From assembly GCA_910579725.1 (NCBI GenBank), contig CAJTUD010000020.1, positions 1 through 40,431 on the forward strand: a DNA stretch of 40,431 nt, read 5' to 3'. The number at the start of each line of letters is the position of its first letter. The first letter of the stretch is position 1. Positions 14,601 through 21,574 of the stretch are shown in pieces. The notes below the pieces were generated by a model. That model was not told the origin of the DNA, did no database searches, and saw only the letters and a program-made list of their open reading frames with translations. The translations under genes were made by a program, and so were the position numbers. Source of the DNA: an uncultured Oscillospiraceae bacterium. Its GTDB lineage: Bacteria; Bacillota; Clostridia; Oscillospirales; Oscillospiraceae.

Positions 14601-15388
14601 CCCTGGAGGGATTCCTCTCCCTCCACCGCGGCGGTGAGCCTGTCGCCTACCCCGGCGTGAACGAGGTAGTGCTCAACGCCGGACTGGCGGAGAGCCTGGG
14701 CGTGCTCCCCGGCGACAGTGTGGAGCTGCGCAGAGGAACGCTGGGATCCATGAAGGTCACGGTTTCCGCCCTGTGCGACAATTATGTGTTCAATTACGCC
14801 TACGTTTCCCCGGAAACCTACCGCAGCCAGCTGCTGGAGGAGCCGGAGTACAACACCCTCTACGTCCTGGCCCACGACGGCGCGGACCCCTACGAGGAGG
14901 GCGCTGTGCTGCTGGAGGACGAGGACGTGAGCACAGTGACGGTAAACGCCGCCACCCGGGAGCGGGTGGACAGCATGCTCTCCCGCCTGGATTATATTGT
15001 GGTGGTGATTGTGCTGTGCGCGGCGGCGCTGGCGTTCATCGTGCTCTACAATCTGACCAACATCAACATCAACGAGCGCGTGCGGGAGATTGCCACCATC
15101 AAGGTTCTGGGCTTTTATCAGGGCGAGGTGGCCGCCTATGTCTTCCGGGAGATCAACATTCTTTCCATTCTGGGCAGTCTGGCGGGCCTGGGGATGGGGA
15201 AAGCGCTCCATGCTTTCGTCATGGAGCAGATCAGGATTGACGCCATGACGTTTGCCTGCCGGATCGCGCCGCTCAGCTACGGGATTTCTTTTGCCATGAC
15301 GCTTCTGTTCACTCTGGCGATTTCCGCAGGCATGCGGCCCCGGCTGCGCCGGATCGACATGGCGGAGTCCCTGAAGTCCATCGAGTAG
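11654..15388 (+). CDS. FtsX-like permease with a giant extracytoplasmic coiled coil
   Basis: A 1244-residue protein starting MVKTLLRAAIREIRQSIGRY. It has a membrane span at about 20-40, a globular outer domain to about 235, then a very long alpha-helical coiled coil (about 235-692) of repeats such as ELxDGxxEYxxGLxELxxG. After that come spans at about 715-735, two more by 830, an outer domain and a final FtsX/MacB-type set of spans (DYIVVVIVLCAAALAFIVLY; ERVREIATIKVLGF is the family's cytoplasmic motif). Four GW.(E/D)Y units begin at residues 270, 351, 570 and 651, so the spacing 81-219-81 shows internal duplication. The partner ATPase is the overlapping upstream gene. Export, extraction or cell-wall hydrolase control are possible roles; the coiled coil is the odd part. 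Confidence 0.93.
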   Translation: MVKTLLRAAIREIRQSIGRYLAILAIVGLGVGFFAGLRACQPDMMATGGKYLTEQKFYDFRFLSTLGFTEEDVAAFAALEGVSAAQGGVFTDFLTEIEEGLETVVKAHSITEDVNILKLSAGRMPEAPDECLGDAKYFLEEDLGTVLPVNGSNSEDTRELLRYDGYTVVGLAWSPFYLNYERGTSSLGSGSVAAFVYIPEDGFDFEAYHEIFLALEDVPAPYSGAYDQLTGSREAEMEDLLDQRAELRYDELYSEAMEKIRDGEQEIADGWEDYRREKADAETELDDAYRELTDGESDYEQGRQDYQQGQQDYADGRQKVADAQQELTDAEAEVAGGQQELEEARQELDSGWEEYNQARADAERELEEARQKLEDGEREYAEGLAEYNDGLQKLEEVRDEIAKGESGLSTGQQELSAAQAQLNAAWAQLQSGQQTLQESKAQLDAGEAQLQAGKAQYETQLNQFLAIKDTLPPETAAGMQAQLDEAKAELDRSEAQLAAGWAQYSAGLREYESGYAEYQSGAAQVAQAERELRDGRSELEQGRKELASGEQELEEAGKQLEEARRELDEGWAEYNSAKAEADRELAEAYQKLQDGEAEYSDGLRELEDGRRDLDEAQRELREAQRKLDEARDQLDRAPGELEDARTELDDGWAEYRDGRAEADREFASAEEELRDAEEELADAREKLKDLKRASTYVLTRDENTGYVCFENDTSIVAAVSVVFPVFFFLVAALVCMTTMKRMVDEQRTQIGVLKALGYGRAQIMTKYLFYSGSAALAGSVLGYGLGVTGLPWIIWEIYGMIYGFAPLEHAVLPDLAAVSFAAALLCSMGATWLSCRVELRRQASDLIRPKAPRAGRRVFLEYITPLWKRLSFLHKVSARNVLRYRSRLIMMVLGIGGCTALLCTGFGVRDSIAHVADDQFNEITLYDYSVTFQDGQTSESASAYLEKYGWDPEQALLVHNGSVDVLAEGGSKSVYLVASSTGSLEGFLSLHRGGEPVAYPGVNEVVLNAGLAESLGVLPGDSVELRRGTLGSMKVTVSALCDNYVFNYAYVSPETYRSQLLEEPEYNTLYVLAHDGADPYEEGAVLLEDEDVSTVTVNAATRERVDSMLSRLDYIVVVIVLCAAALAFIVLYNLTNININERVREIATIKVLGFYQGEVAAYVFREINILSILGSLAGLGMGKALHAFVMEQIRIDAMTFACRIAPLSYGISFAMTLLFTLAISAGMRPRLRRIDMAESLKSIE

Positions 15389-15428
15389 GCGGCGGCCGCG
15401 CCGCCTGCCGGCAACCCAAAATAAACGG

Positions 15429-15454
15429 GGCGGCAAGGGCGTTTCCTTGCCGCC
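15429..15454 (+). repeat. Stem-loop between the permease and walK
   Basis: GGCGGCAAGG and CCTTGCCGCC pair across 6 nt, without a T-run after them. It lies just upstream of the walK ribosome site GAGAGGAG and could set expression between the two genes. Confidence 0.5.
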
Positions 15455-15468
15455 GGAGAGGAGCCGCC

Positions 15469-17274
15469 ATGTTCCGCAGCCTCCACATGAAGCTGGTATT
15501 GATCATGCTCCTGCTGATCACCTCCCTGATGACCGTAGTAGGCACCATTATGGTGACGAATATCACCGGCTTCTATATTGACGAATTCTACGCCCAGGTG
15601 GAGGCGGTCTTCGGTGATGCCAATCCCGCCAATGCCGCCTTTGTCAACACCCTGCGCCGGGAGGCGGCCCAGCCGGACGGCGTTGAGATGATCAGCCGGA
15701 TGATCGAGGCCAAGGCGGGCGATCTGGGCCTCAACTCCAGCACCCGGAATTACTATATTCTGGACGGCCGCACCGGCGCCTTCCTGGGGGGCAGCGACGA
15801 CGAGAAGGGCCTGGAGAGCCTGCAAGTCACCCCGAACCTTCTCACCGCCCGGGCCAGCATTGCCGGCGGCGGCGCCGCCGTCGGTTCGGAAAGCGATATC
15901 ACCGCCAACTATATGGATGTGGCCATCCCCATCACCGGCGGAGAAAGCGCGTATATCATTTATATTTATGACAACCGGGATACGGTCAATTCCCTGAACA
16001 GCCAGCTGTTTCTGATTATCGTCCAGGCCCTGCTGGTAGGCCTGCTGATTTCCGTCCTGCTCAGCTTCCTGCTCAGCAAGACAATGATCATCCCCATCGA
16101 GCGCCTGACAGAGCGGGCGGAGCAGGTTTCCGCCGGAGACTTCGGCTCGACCATCGCCGTGGAGTCCTCCGACGAAATCGGCATTCTCACCACAACCTTC
16201 AACAACATGGCCGCCGTTCTTCAGGACACCCTGGAGGCGGTGGCCAGCGAGCGGAACAAGCTGGACACCCTGTTTCTCCACATGACCGACGGCGTCATCT
16301 CCTTTGCCAGCGACGGCTCCATCCTCACCAGCAACCCCTCCGCCAGCCGGATGCTGGGCCGGGAGGTGTCCTTTTACGACTACGACGCACTGTTTGGCCA
16401 GGAGCTCCCCCTCAGTCAGGTCATGCGCCTCCAGCGGCCCAACTTCGCCTCCCGGGAGCTGACGGCGGGAGACCGGATTCTGGAGCTGTATCTGGCCCCC
16501 GTCTCCGACGGAGAGGGCGGCGGCGCCATGGCGGTGATGCACGACGTCACCGCCCAGCGGAAAAACGAGGAAATGCGCAAGGAATTTGTGGCCAACGTCT
16601 CCCACGAGCTGCGCACCCCTCTGACCAACGTCCGCAGCTACGCCGAAACCATCCGGGACATGGACGGCATTCCCCCCGACATGGAGAACAACTTTCTGGA
16701 TATCATCATCAGCGAAACCGACCGCATGACCCGCATCGTCCAGGATCTGCTGACGCTCAGCCGCCTGGACTCGGGCCGGGCGGAAATCCGGATGACCCGC
16801 TTTTCCCTTCACGACGCCATCGAGTCGGTGTGCCGCGCGGTGGAGCTGGAGGCCAGGCGGCGGGGGCATACCCTGCTGCGCCAGTACGGCGACACTCTGC
16901 CCATGATCATGGGGGACCGCAGCCGCCTGGAGCAGGTGATGATGAACGTGGTGGGCAACTCCATCAAATACACACCCGACGGCGGCGTCATCACCGTGGA
17001 TGCCGGCGTCCGGGGCAAGAACGTATGGATCGAGGTGTCCGACACCGGAATCGGCATTCCTCCCAAGGACCGCGAGCGGATTTTCGACCGGTTCTACCGG
17101 GTGGACAAGGCCCGTTCCCGGGAGAGCGGCGGCACCGGCCTGGGCCTCTCCATCGCCCGGGAGATTGTCCTGCGCCACCAGGGCTCCATTGCCCTGACCT
17201 CCCACGACGGTCCCGGCACCACGGTGCGGATTGTTCTGCCCATCCGCCAGAAGGAGGAGGACCGGCATGGGTAA
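15469..17274 (+). CDS. walK: WalK/PhoR-type sensor histidine kinase
   Basis: A 601-residue kinase starting MFRSLHMKLVLIMLLLITSL. The order is: a membrane span (about 8-30), an outer sensing domain to about 178, a second span (about 180-203), HAMP (205-257, LLSKTMIIPIERLTERAEQV), PAS (265-365, FLHMTDGVISFASDGSIL), HisKA with the phosphorylated H379 (FVANVSHELRTPLTN), and HATPase with N, G1 and G2 boxes (NVVGNSIKYTPDGG, DTGIGIP, GGTGLGL). The layout and the YycH/YycI-like genes downstream support WalK, which controls cell-wall turnover. No response regulator gene lies in this cluster, so its partner must be elsewhere. Confidence 0.85.
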   Translation: MFRSLHMKLVLIMLLLITSLMTVVGTIMVTNITGFYIDEFYAQVEAVFGDANPANAAFVNTLRREAAQPDGVEMISRMIEAKAGDLGLNSSTRNYYILDGRTGAFLGGSDDEKGLESLQVTPNLLTARASIAGGGAAVGSESDITANYMDVAIPITGGESAYIIYIYDNRDTVNSLNSQLFLIIVQALLVGLLISVLLSFLLSKTMIIPIERLTERAEQVSAGDFGSTIAVESSDEIGILTTTFNNMAAVLQDTLEAVASERNKLDTLFLHMTDGVISFASDGSILTSNPSASRMLGREVSFYDYDALFGQELPLSQVMRLQRPNFASRELTAGDRILELYLAPVSDGEGGGAMAVMHDVTAQRKNEEMRKEFVANVSHELRTPLTNVRSYAETIRDMDGIPPDMENNFLDIIISETDRMTRIVQDLLTLSRLDSGRAEIRMTRFSLHDAIESVCRAVELEARRRGHTLLRQYGDTLPMIMGDRSRLEQVMMNVVGNSIKYTPDGGVITVDAGVRGKNVWIEVSDTGIGIPPKDRERIFDRFYRVDKARSRESGGTGLGLSIAREIVLRHQGSIALTSHDGPGTTVRIVLPIRQKEEDRHG

Positions 17275-18544
17275 GAAGGATCTGCGCGGCCATATTCAGA
17301 ATCTGGCGATCGCAGTGCTGTCGCTGTCCGCTCTTTTTCTGCTCACGCAGCTGCCTCTTCTGCACAATATTCCCCTCTTTCACCGCGTGCCCTCCCTGTT
17401 TTCGCCGTCTCCGGTCTCCGCCGGCCGGGAGGAGGGTGCACTGCCCGCCGCCATGTTTTCCTCTGTCAACCTGATGGTGACAGGAGACGGCGAATACCGC
17501 CGGAACGGCCGGCTGTGCGTCAGCGCCGGCGACCCGGAGCTTCTTCAGTATATCATCCCTCTGTTTCAGGAGGCGCTGGGCTCCGCCGGTTCGCTTGAGC
17601 AGTCCCCGGACGGCGGATTCCGCGCCGCGCTGAACGGTCCGGGGCTCTATCTGGAGCTGGGCGGCGCGCTGCCTCTGGAGGCGGCGGCAGCCTGGCTGGG
17701 TATGGAAGAGCCGCTGAATTTCAACCTTCGCCTGCGCGCCATGGCGCTCACCACCGGCGGCGAGGAGGATGTTTCCCTCTATCTGCTGGAGGAGGGCGGC
17801 GGAATTTTCCGCTGCGCCACGGCGCTGCCCGTCTCCGCTCTGGGCTCCATCTGTGAAAAGTATCTGCCCAACGGTGCGAATTTCGCCTTTGAAACCGCCC
17901 ACAGCGGCCTGGAGCCCTACGCGATCCTGACGGCGGATTCCGGCGGGCCGCTGCCGGACATTCAGGCGGAGCTTCCCGCGGGCTATTCCGCCTACAATCT
18001 GCTGACCGCCCTGGATTTCAACGCCCACACCCTCTCCCGCTATACGGAGAGCAGCGGCGCGGAGGTGGTGGAGGAGACCCCCCGGACGCTGCGCATCGCT
18101 CCCGACGGAACCGTCTCTCTCAACAGCCGCTGGGAAACAGCCTCCCCTCTCTACCAGGCCTCCGGCCAGGGGCTGCGGGAAATTCTGGCGGCGGCCTGGC
18201 GGCTGGCCTCCGCCCTGACGGCCGGCACCGGCGCGTCGCCTGTGTACCTGCATACGGTGGAGGAGACGGAGTCCGGCTATACGCTTCGCTTCCGCTATCA
18301 GGCCGAGGGCGTTCCCGTACTGTTTCCCGACGCGGGGGACGCGCTGTCCGTCGTCTATCAGAACGGGGTGGTAACGTCCTTTACCTACCGCTGCCGGGTA
18401 TACGAGGCGCTGGAGGGAGAACCGGCGGCAATGCTGCCGGCCTCCATGGCCCAGGCCATCGCCGCCGCCTCCCCCGGCTCCTCCCTGTCCATCGGCTACG
18501 CGGACGACGGCTCCGGACAGCTGGCGGCCCAATGGCTGCGATGA
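17267..18544 (+). CDS. yycH: YycH-like regulatory membrane protein
   Basis: A 425-residue protein starting MGKKDLRGHIQNLAIAVLSL, with one N-terminal membrane span (about 10-32) and a large outer part. The ATG lies 8 bp inside walK, with GGAGGAGG just upstream. In Bacillus YycH and YycI bind WalK outside the membrane and tune its activity. Sequence similarity is weak at the level I can judge; the call rests on size, topology and position directly after walK and before a YycI-like gene. Confidence 0.6.
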   Translation: MGKKDLRGHIQNLAIAVLSLSALFLLTQLPLLHNIPLFHRVPSLFSPSPVSAGREEGALPAAMFSSVNLMVTGDGEYRRNGRLCVSAGDPELLQYIIPLFQEALGSAGSLEQSPDGGFRAALNGPGLYLELGGALPLEAAAAWLGMEEPLNFNLRLRAMALTTGGEEDVSLYLLEEGGGIFRCATALPVSALGSICEKYLPNGANFAFETAHSGLEPYAILTADSGGPLPDIQAELPAGYSAYNLLTALDFNAHTLSRYTESSGAEVVEETPRTLRIAPDGTVSLNSRWETASPLYQASGQGLREILAAAWRLASALTAGTGASPVYLHTVEETESGYTLRFRYQAEGVPVLFPDAGDALSVVYQNGVVTSFTYRCRVYEALEGEPAAMLPASMAQAIAAASPGSSLSIGYADDGSGQLAAQWLR

Positions 18545-18599
18545 CCGGCCGCTCCGCGAAACACGCGCCCCCCTGCCGGCGGCGCGGAAGGAGAGCACT

Positions 18600-19400
18600 A
18601 TGGAAACCTACCGGCTGAAAAATATTATCCTTGTCATTCTGCTTCTGCTCAACGGCTGTCTCCTGCTGACCGTGGGATACCAGAAGCTGCAAGCCATGAC
18701 GGCGGAGCGCCAGACCGCCGGACGGCTGCGGGAGCTGTATCAGGCCAGCCAGCTGACGCTGGGGGAGGACATTGATCTTCTCCAGCCGCCTCTGGGCCCT
18801 CTGAACCTGTCCCGGCAGGCGGAAACGGAGCGGGAGATCGCCTCCGTCCTGCTGGGCGCGGAGGCTGTTTCCACCAGCCAGGGCGGCGGAATTTACAGCT
18901 ATGCCTCGGAGCGCTGCGCCATCCAGTTCCGCGCCGGGGGCAGCTTTTACGGCGTCCGCCTGAATCTGCCCGTGGAGGACGCGGAGGAGTTTTCCCGGGA
19001 TTTCTGCCGCCGGTTTGGCTATGAAGAGCCCCGGTTCCAGATGGAAAACGGCGACGGCCGGGCCATAGCCGGCCAGCTGGCGGACAAGGTGCCGGTGGTG
19101 AATTGCAGCGTGGAGCTGTATTTCGAGCAGGGGCGGCTGACCTCGGTGTCCGGAGCCCATGTCAGCCTGGAAAACGCCGCGCCTGCGGCAGGCCAACGGA
19201 TGACCTGCGCCACCGCCCTGGTCAAATTTCTGGACTACCGCAGCGCCTCCGGCGTGGTGTGCAGCGAAGTGACCGGCGCGCGGTGCGTCTATCAGCTCCA
19301 AGGGGCCACCGTTCCCCGCCTGCTGCCCGTCTGGGAGATCGAGACGGACACCTATACCTACTACGTGGACTGTGAGACCGGCGAGGTCTCCGGCCAGTAA
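18600..19400 (+). CDS. yycI: YycI-like regulatory membrane protein
   Basis: A 266-residue protein, METYRLKNIILVILLLLNGC onward, with one N-terminal membrane span (about 8-28) and an outer domain. The C-terminal text (VPRLLPVWEIETDTYTYYVD) resembles the YycI/PepSY-like two-domain fold. AAGGAGAG lies 5 nt before the ATG, 55 bp after the YycH-like gene. It probably sits beside WalK in the membrane. As with YycH, the call leans on position and topology. Confidence 0.6.
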   Translation: METYRLKNIILVILLLLNGCLLLTVGYQKLQAMTAERQTAGRLRELYQASQLTLGEDIDLLQPPLGPLNLSRQAETEREIASVLLGAEAVSTSQGGGIYSYASERCAIQFRAGGSFYGVRLNLPVEDAEEFSRDFCRRFGYEEPRFQMENGDGRAIAGQLADKVPVVNCSVELYFEQGRLTSVSGAHVSLENAAPAAGQRMTCATALVKFLDYRSASGVVCSEVTGARCVYQLQGATVPRLLPVWEIETDTYTYYVDCETGEVSGQ

Positions 19401-19481
19401 ACGCAGCCGGAGAGCGGGAGCCCCCGCAAGGCCGGCGGTTCCAACGGAGCGCCGCTTCTCCGGCCGCCCGGCTGTACCGGA

Positions 19482-19550
19482 CCGGATATGACGCGTCCCC
19501 CCTTCCCGCGGCAGCCGCAGGGAGGGGGGACGCGTCATATCCGGTTTCTT
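19482..19550 (+). terminator. Terminator after yycI
   Basis: A near-perfect 25-bp stem (19482-19507 with 19520-19544, one bulged A) is followed by TTTCTT. It separates the walK cluster from the convergent esterase gene. Confidence 0.85.
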
Positions 19551-19568
19551 CTCCCGGTTCCGGCAGAA

Positions 19569-20462
19569 TCAGGACAATTTCCGTTTTCTTCTTCTCCCGA
19601 CCTTCACCGCCTCATCCGGATGGGGCGCGACGGCATAGTCGCCGAAGCGGCGCTGGAGCCAGGATGCGCAGTGGCCGGTCCAGACCGCGCAGGGCGCGGA
19701 GGCCCGCCAGTCCTCCCCGGGGGCGAATACCGTGTGGTCCGCCAAGGATTGTCCGTGGCCGCCGCTGGGATAGATGTGCAGCTCCGAGGGCACTCCCTTG
19801 GCCCTCAGCGCCGCGTCCAGCAGCAGCGCGTTCTCCACCGGGACGCAGGTGTCGTCCGCCGCGTGCCAGATGAAGAAGGGGGGTGCCTGCCTTGTCGCCC
19901 GGTTTTCCAGGGACACCAGATCTGCCAGCTCGTCGTGCCGCTCCCCCAGCAGGTTCTCCATGGAGCCCCGGTGGGCGAAGGGGCCTCCCGTGACGACCGG
20001 GTAGCACAGCACCGCCCCGTCGGGCCGGAAAACAGAGGGGCGGCGGTGCAGCGGGCGGTAAAGCTCCTGCTTGTTCCACATAAGCCCCCCGCAGCCCGCC
20101 AGATGTCCCCCGGCGGAGAATCCCATCACGACGACGGCGTGGGGATCGGCGTGATATCTCTGCCAGTTGTCCCGGACGTAGGCCACCGCGGCCAGCAGCT
20201 GCCTCTGGGGAACGGGCCACCGCGCCTGAGGAGCCACATGGTAGCGCAGCAGGAAGGCGGCGTACCCCAGCCCGGCGAACCGGAGGGCCACCGGCTCCCC
20301 CTCCCGGTCGGAGAGCCGGTGGTACCCGCCGCCGGGGCAGATAATCAGGGCGGTCCTCAGCCGCCCGGCGCCCGTCTCCGGGAAATTGTCCGGCGCGTAA
20401 ACGGTGAGCTCCGCTGCGCCGTCCGCGCCCGGAACGCGGATAGGAATGATTTCGTGTATCAT
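19569..20462 (-). CDS. Alpha/beta hydrolase, acetyl-esterase (BD-FAE/AXE) type
   Basis: A 297-residue protein starting MIHEIIPIRVPGADGAAELT. The oxyanion motif CPGGGYHRLSDREGEPVAL at about 42-60 and the nucleophile elbow GFSAGG with S116 are typical of the esterase/lipase and bacterial deacetylase group; D203 or D204 (HAADDTCVP) and H236 (SGGHGQS) complete the triad. No signal peptide is seen, so it acts in the cytoplasm, probably removing acetyl groups from imported sugars. It is a lone gene with an AAGGAGG site and its own promoter. The C-terminus is a very basic tail (GRRRKRKLS). Confidence 0.88.
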   Translation of the reverse strand: MIHEIIPIRVPGADGAAELTVYAPDNFPETGAGRLRTALIICPGGGYHRLSDREGEPVALRFAGLGYAAFLLRYHVAPQARWPVPQRQLLAAVAYVRDNWQRYHADPHAVVVMGFSAGGHLAGCGGLMWNKQELYRPLHRRPSVFRPDGAVLCYPVVTGGPFAHRGSMENLLGERHDELADLVSLENRATRQAPPFFIWHAADDTCVPVENALLLDAALRAKGVPSELHIYPSGGHGQSLADHTVFAPGEDWRASAPCAVWTGHCASWLQRRFGDYAVAPHPDEAVKVGRRRKRKLS

Positions 20463-20539
20463 AGACGCCTCCTTCTTGGAACGCGGGCAGCGCCTCCGGC
20501 GCCCCGCGTCCGCTCTTTTCCGGTGCGGTGATTTTCTCC

Positions 20540-20568
20540 ATTTTACCATAGGGCGCAAAATGCCGCAA
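20540..20568 (-). promoter_or_regulatory. Promoter of the esterase gene
   Basis: On the minus strand, TTGCGG, 17 bp, TAAAAT, about 78 bp before the ATG. Confidence 0.5.
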
Positions 20569-20658
20569 GGACATTTGCCCGCTTTGTGGAAGTTTTGTAA
20601 AATCCCTGCTTTCCCCCTTTTCTTTTCTCCCGTTCTCCTTCGATTGCGCATTTTCCAC

Positions 20659-20687
20659 TTGACGGAAAAACCAGGGGAACTTATAAT
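20659..20687 (+). promoter_or_regulatory. Sigma-A promoter of pdxY-recG
   Basis: TTGACG, 17 bp, TATAAT, ending 35 bp before the pdxY ATG. Confidence 0.85.
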
Positions 20688-20722
20688 GGGGACAACCATT
20701 TTCCGGGAAGGGAGGGAGGGCC

Positions 20723-21574
20723 ATGTCCGCACCCCGCGTCGCCGCCATTCACGATCTGAGCTGCTTTGGCCGCTGCTCGCTGACGGTCGTGATGCCCACG
20801 CTGTCCGTCATGGGGGTCCAGTGCTGTCCGGTGCCCACGGCCTGCCTGTCCACCCACACCGGCGGCTTTGCCGGCAGCACCTTTCTGGATCTGACGGACC
20901 AGATGAGCCCCATCACCGGTCACTGGCAAAGCCTGGGCCTGATCTTCGACGGGGTGTATACCGGCTTCATGGGCTCCCTGGAGCAGATCGGTCGGACGGC
21001 GGACTTCATCCGCGCCTTCCGCCGCCCGGGCTGCCATATCGTGGTGGACCCCGTCATGGGGGACCACGGCAGGCCCTACCGGACCTACACCCCGGAGATG
21101 TGCCGGGCCATGTCCGCTCTGGCGGAGCTGGCCGGCGTTCTGACCCCCAACGCCACCGAGGCCGCCCTGCTGCTGGGGGAGGATTACGAAGCCGTCCGCC
21201 TGGACCGGGAGGCGGACTGCCGCCGTTGGGCCAAGCGGCTGAGCCGGGACGGAGCCTGCTCCGTCGTTCTCAAGGGCGTATCCCTTTCGCCGGAGACAGT
21301 GGGGGCGGTGTGCTTCGACCGGGAGAGCGGAGAGACGTCCTTCGTCTCCGCCCCCCTGGTCCCCGGACAGTTCCACGGAACCGGGGACCTGTTCGCCAGC
21401 GTTCTGACCGGCGCTTTGGTCCGGGGATGGGCCCTGACGGCGGCGGCGCAGCTGGCGGCGGACTTCACCAGCGCCTGCGCCCGGCGGCAGGGAACCCCCT
21501 GCCGGGAGGGCATGGATTTTGAGCCCCTGCTGTGGCGGCTGGGAAAAGAGGTGGAGCCCCCATGCCGGATCTGA
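20723..21574 (+). CDS. pdxY: Pyridoxal/pyridoxamine kinase
   Basis: A 283-residue ribokinase-fold enzyme that phosphorylates pyridoxal, pyridoxine or pyridoxamine in the PLP salvage pathway. It starts MSAPRVAAIHDLSCFGRCSL, which holds the S-x-x-x-G-R-C-SL substrate motif. DPVMGD at 109-114 and LTPNATEA at 140-147 are family marks, and GTGD at 219-222 carries the catalytic Asp and anion hole. GGGAGG lies upstream of the ATG. The last 13 bp overlap the start of recG. A PLP-salvage gene joined to recG is an unusual pairing but may just be transcriptional convenience. Confidence 0.92.
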   Translation: MSAPRVAAIHDLSCFGRCSLTVVMPTLSVMGVQCCPVPTACLSTHTGGFAGSTFLDLTDQMSPITGHWQSLGLIFDGVYTGFMGSLEQIGRTADFIRAFRRPGCHIVVDPVMGDHGRPYRTYTPEMCRAMSALAELAGVLTPNATEAALLLGEDYEAVRLDREADCRRWAKRLSRDGACSVVLKGVSLSPETVGAVCFDRESGETSFVSAPLVPGQFHGTGDLFASVLTGALVRGWALTAAAQLAADFTSACARRQGTPCREGMDFEPLLWRLGKEVEPPCRI

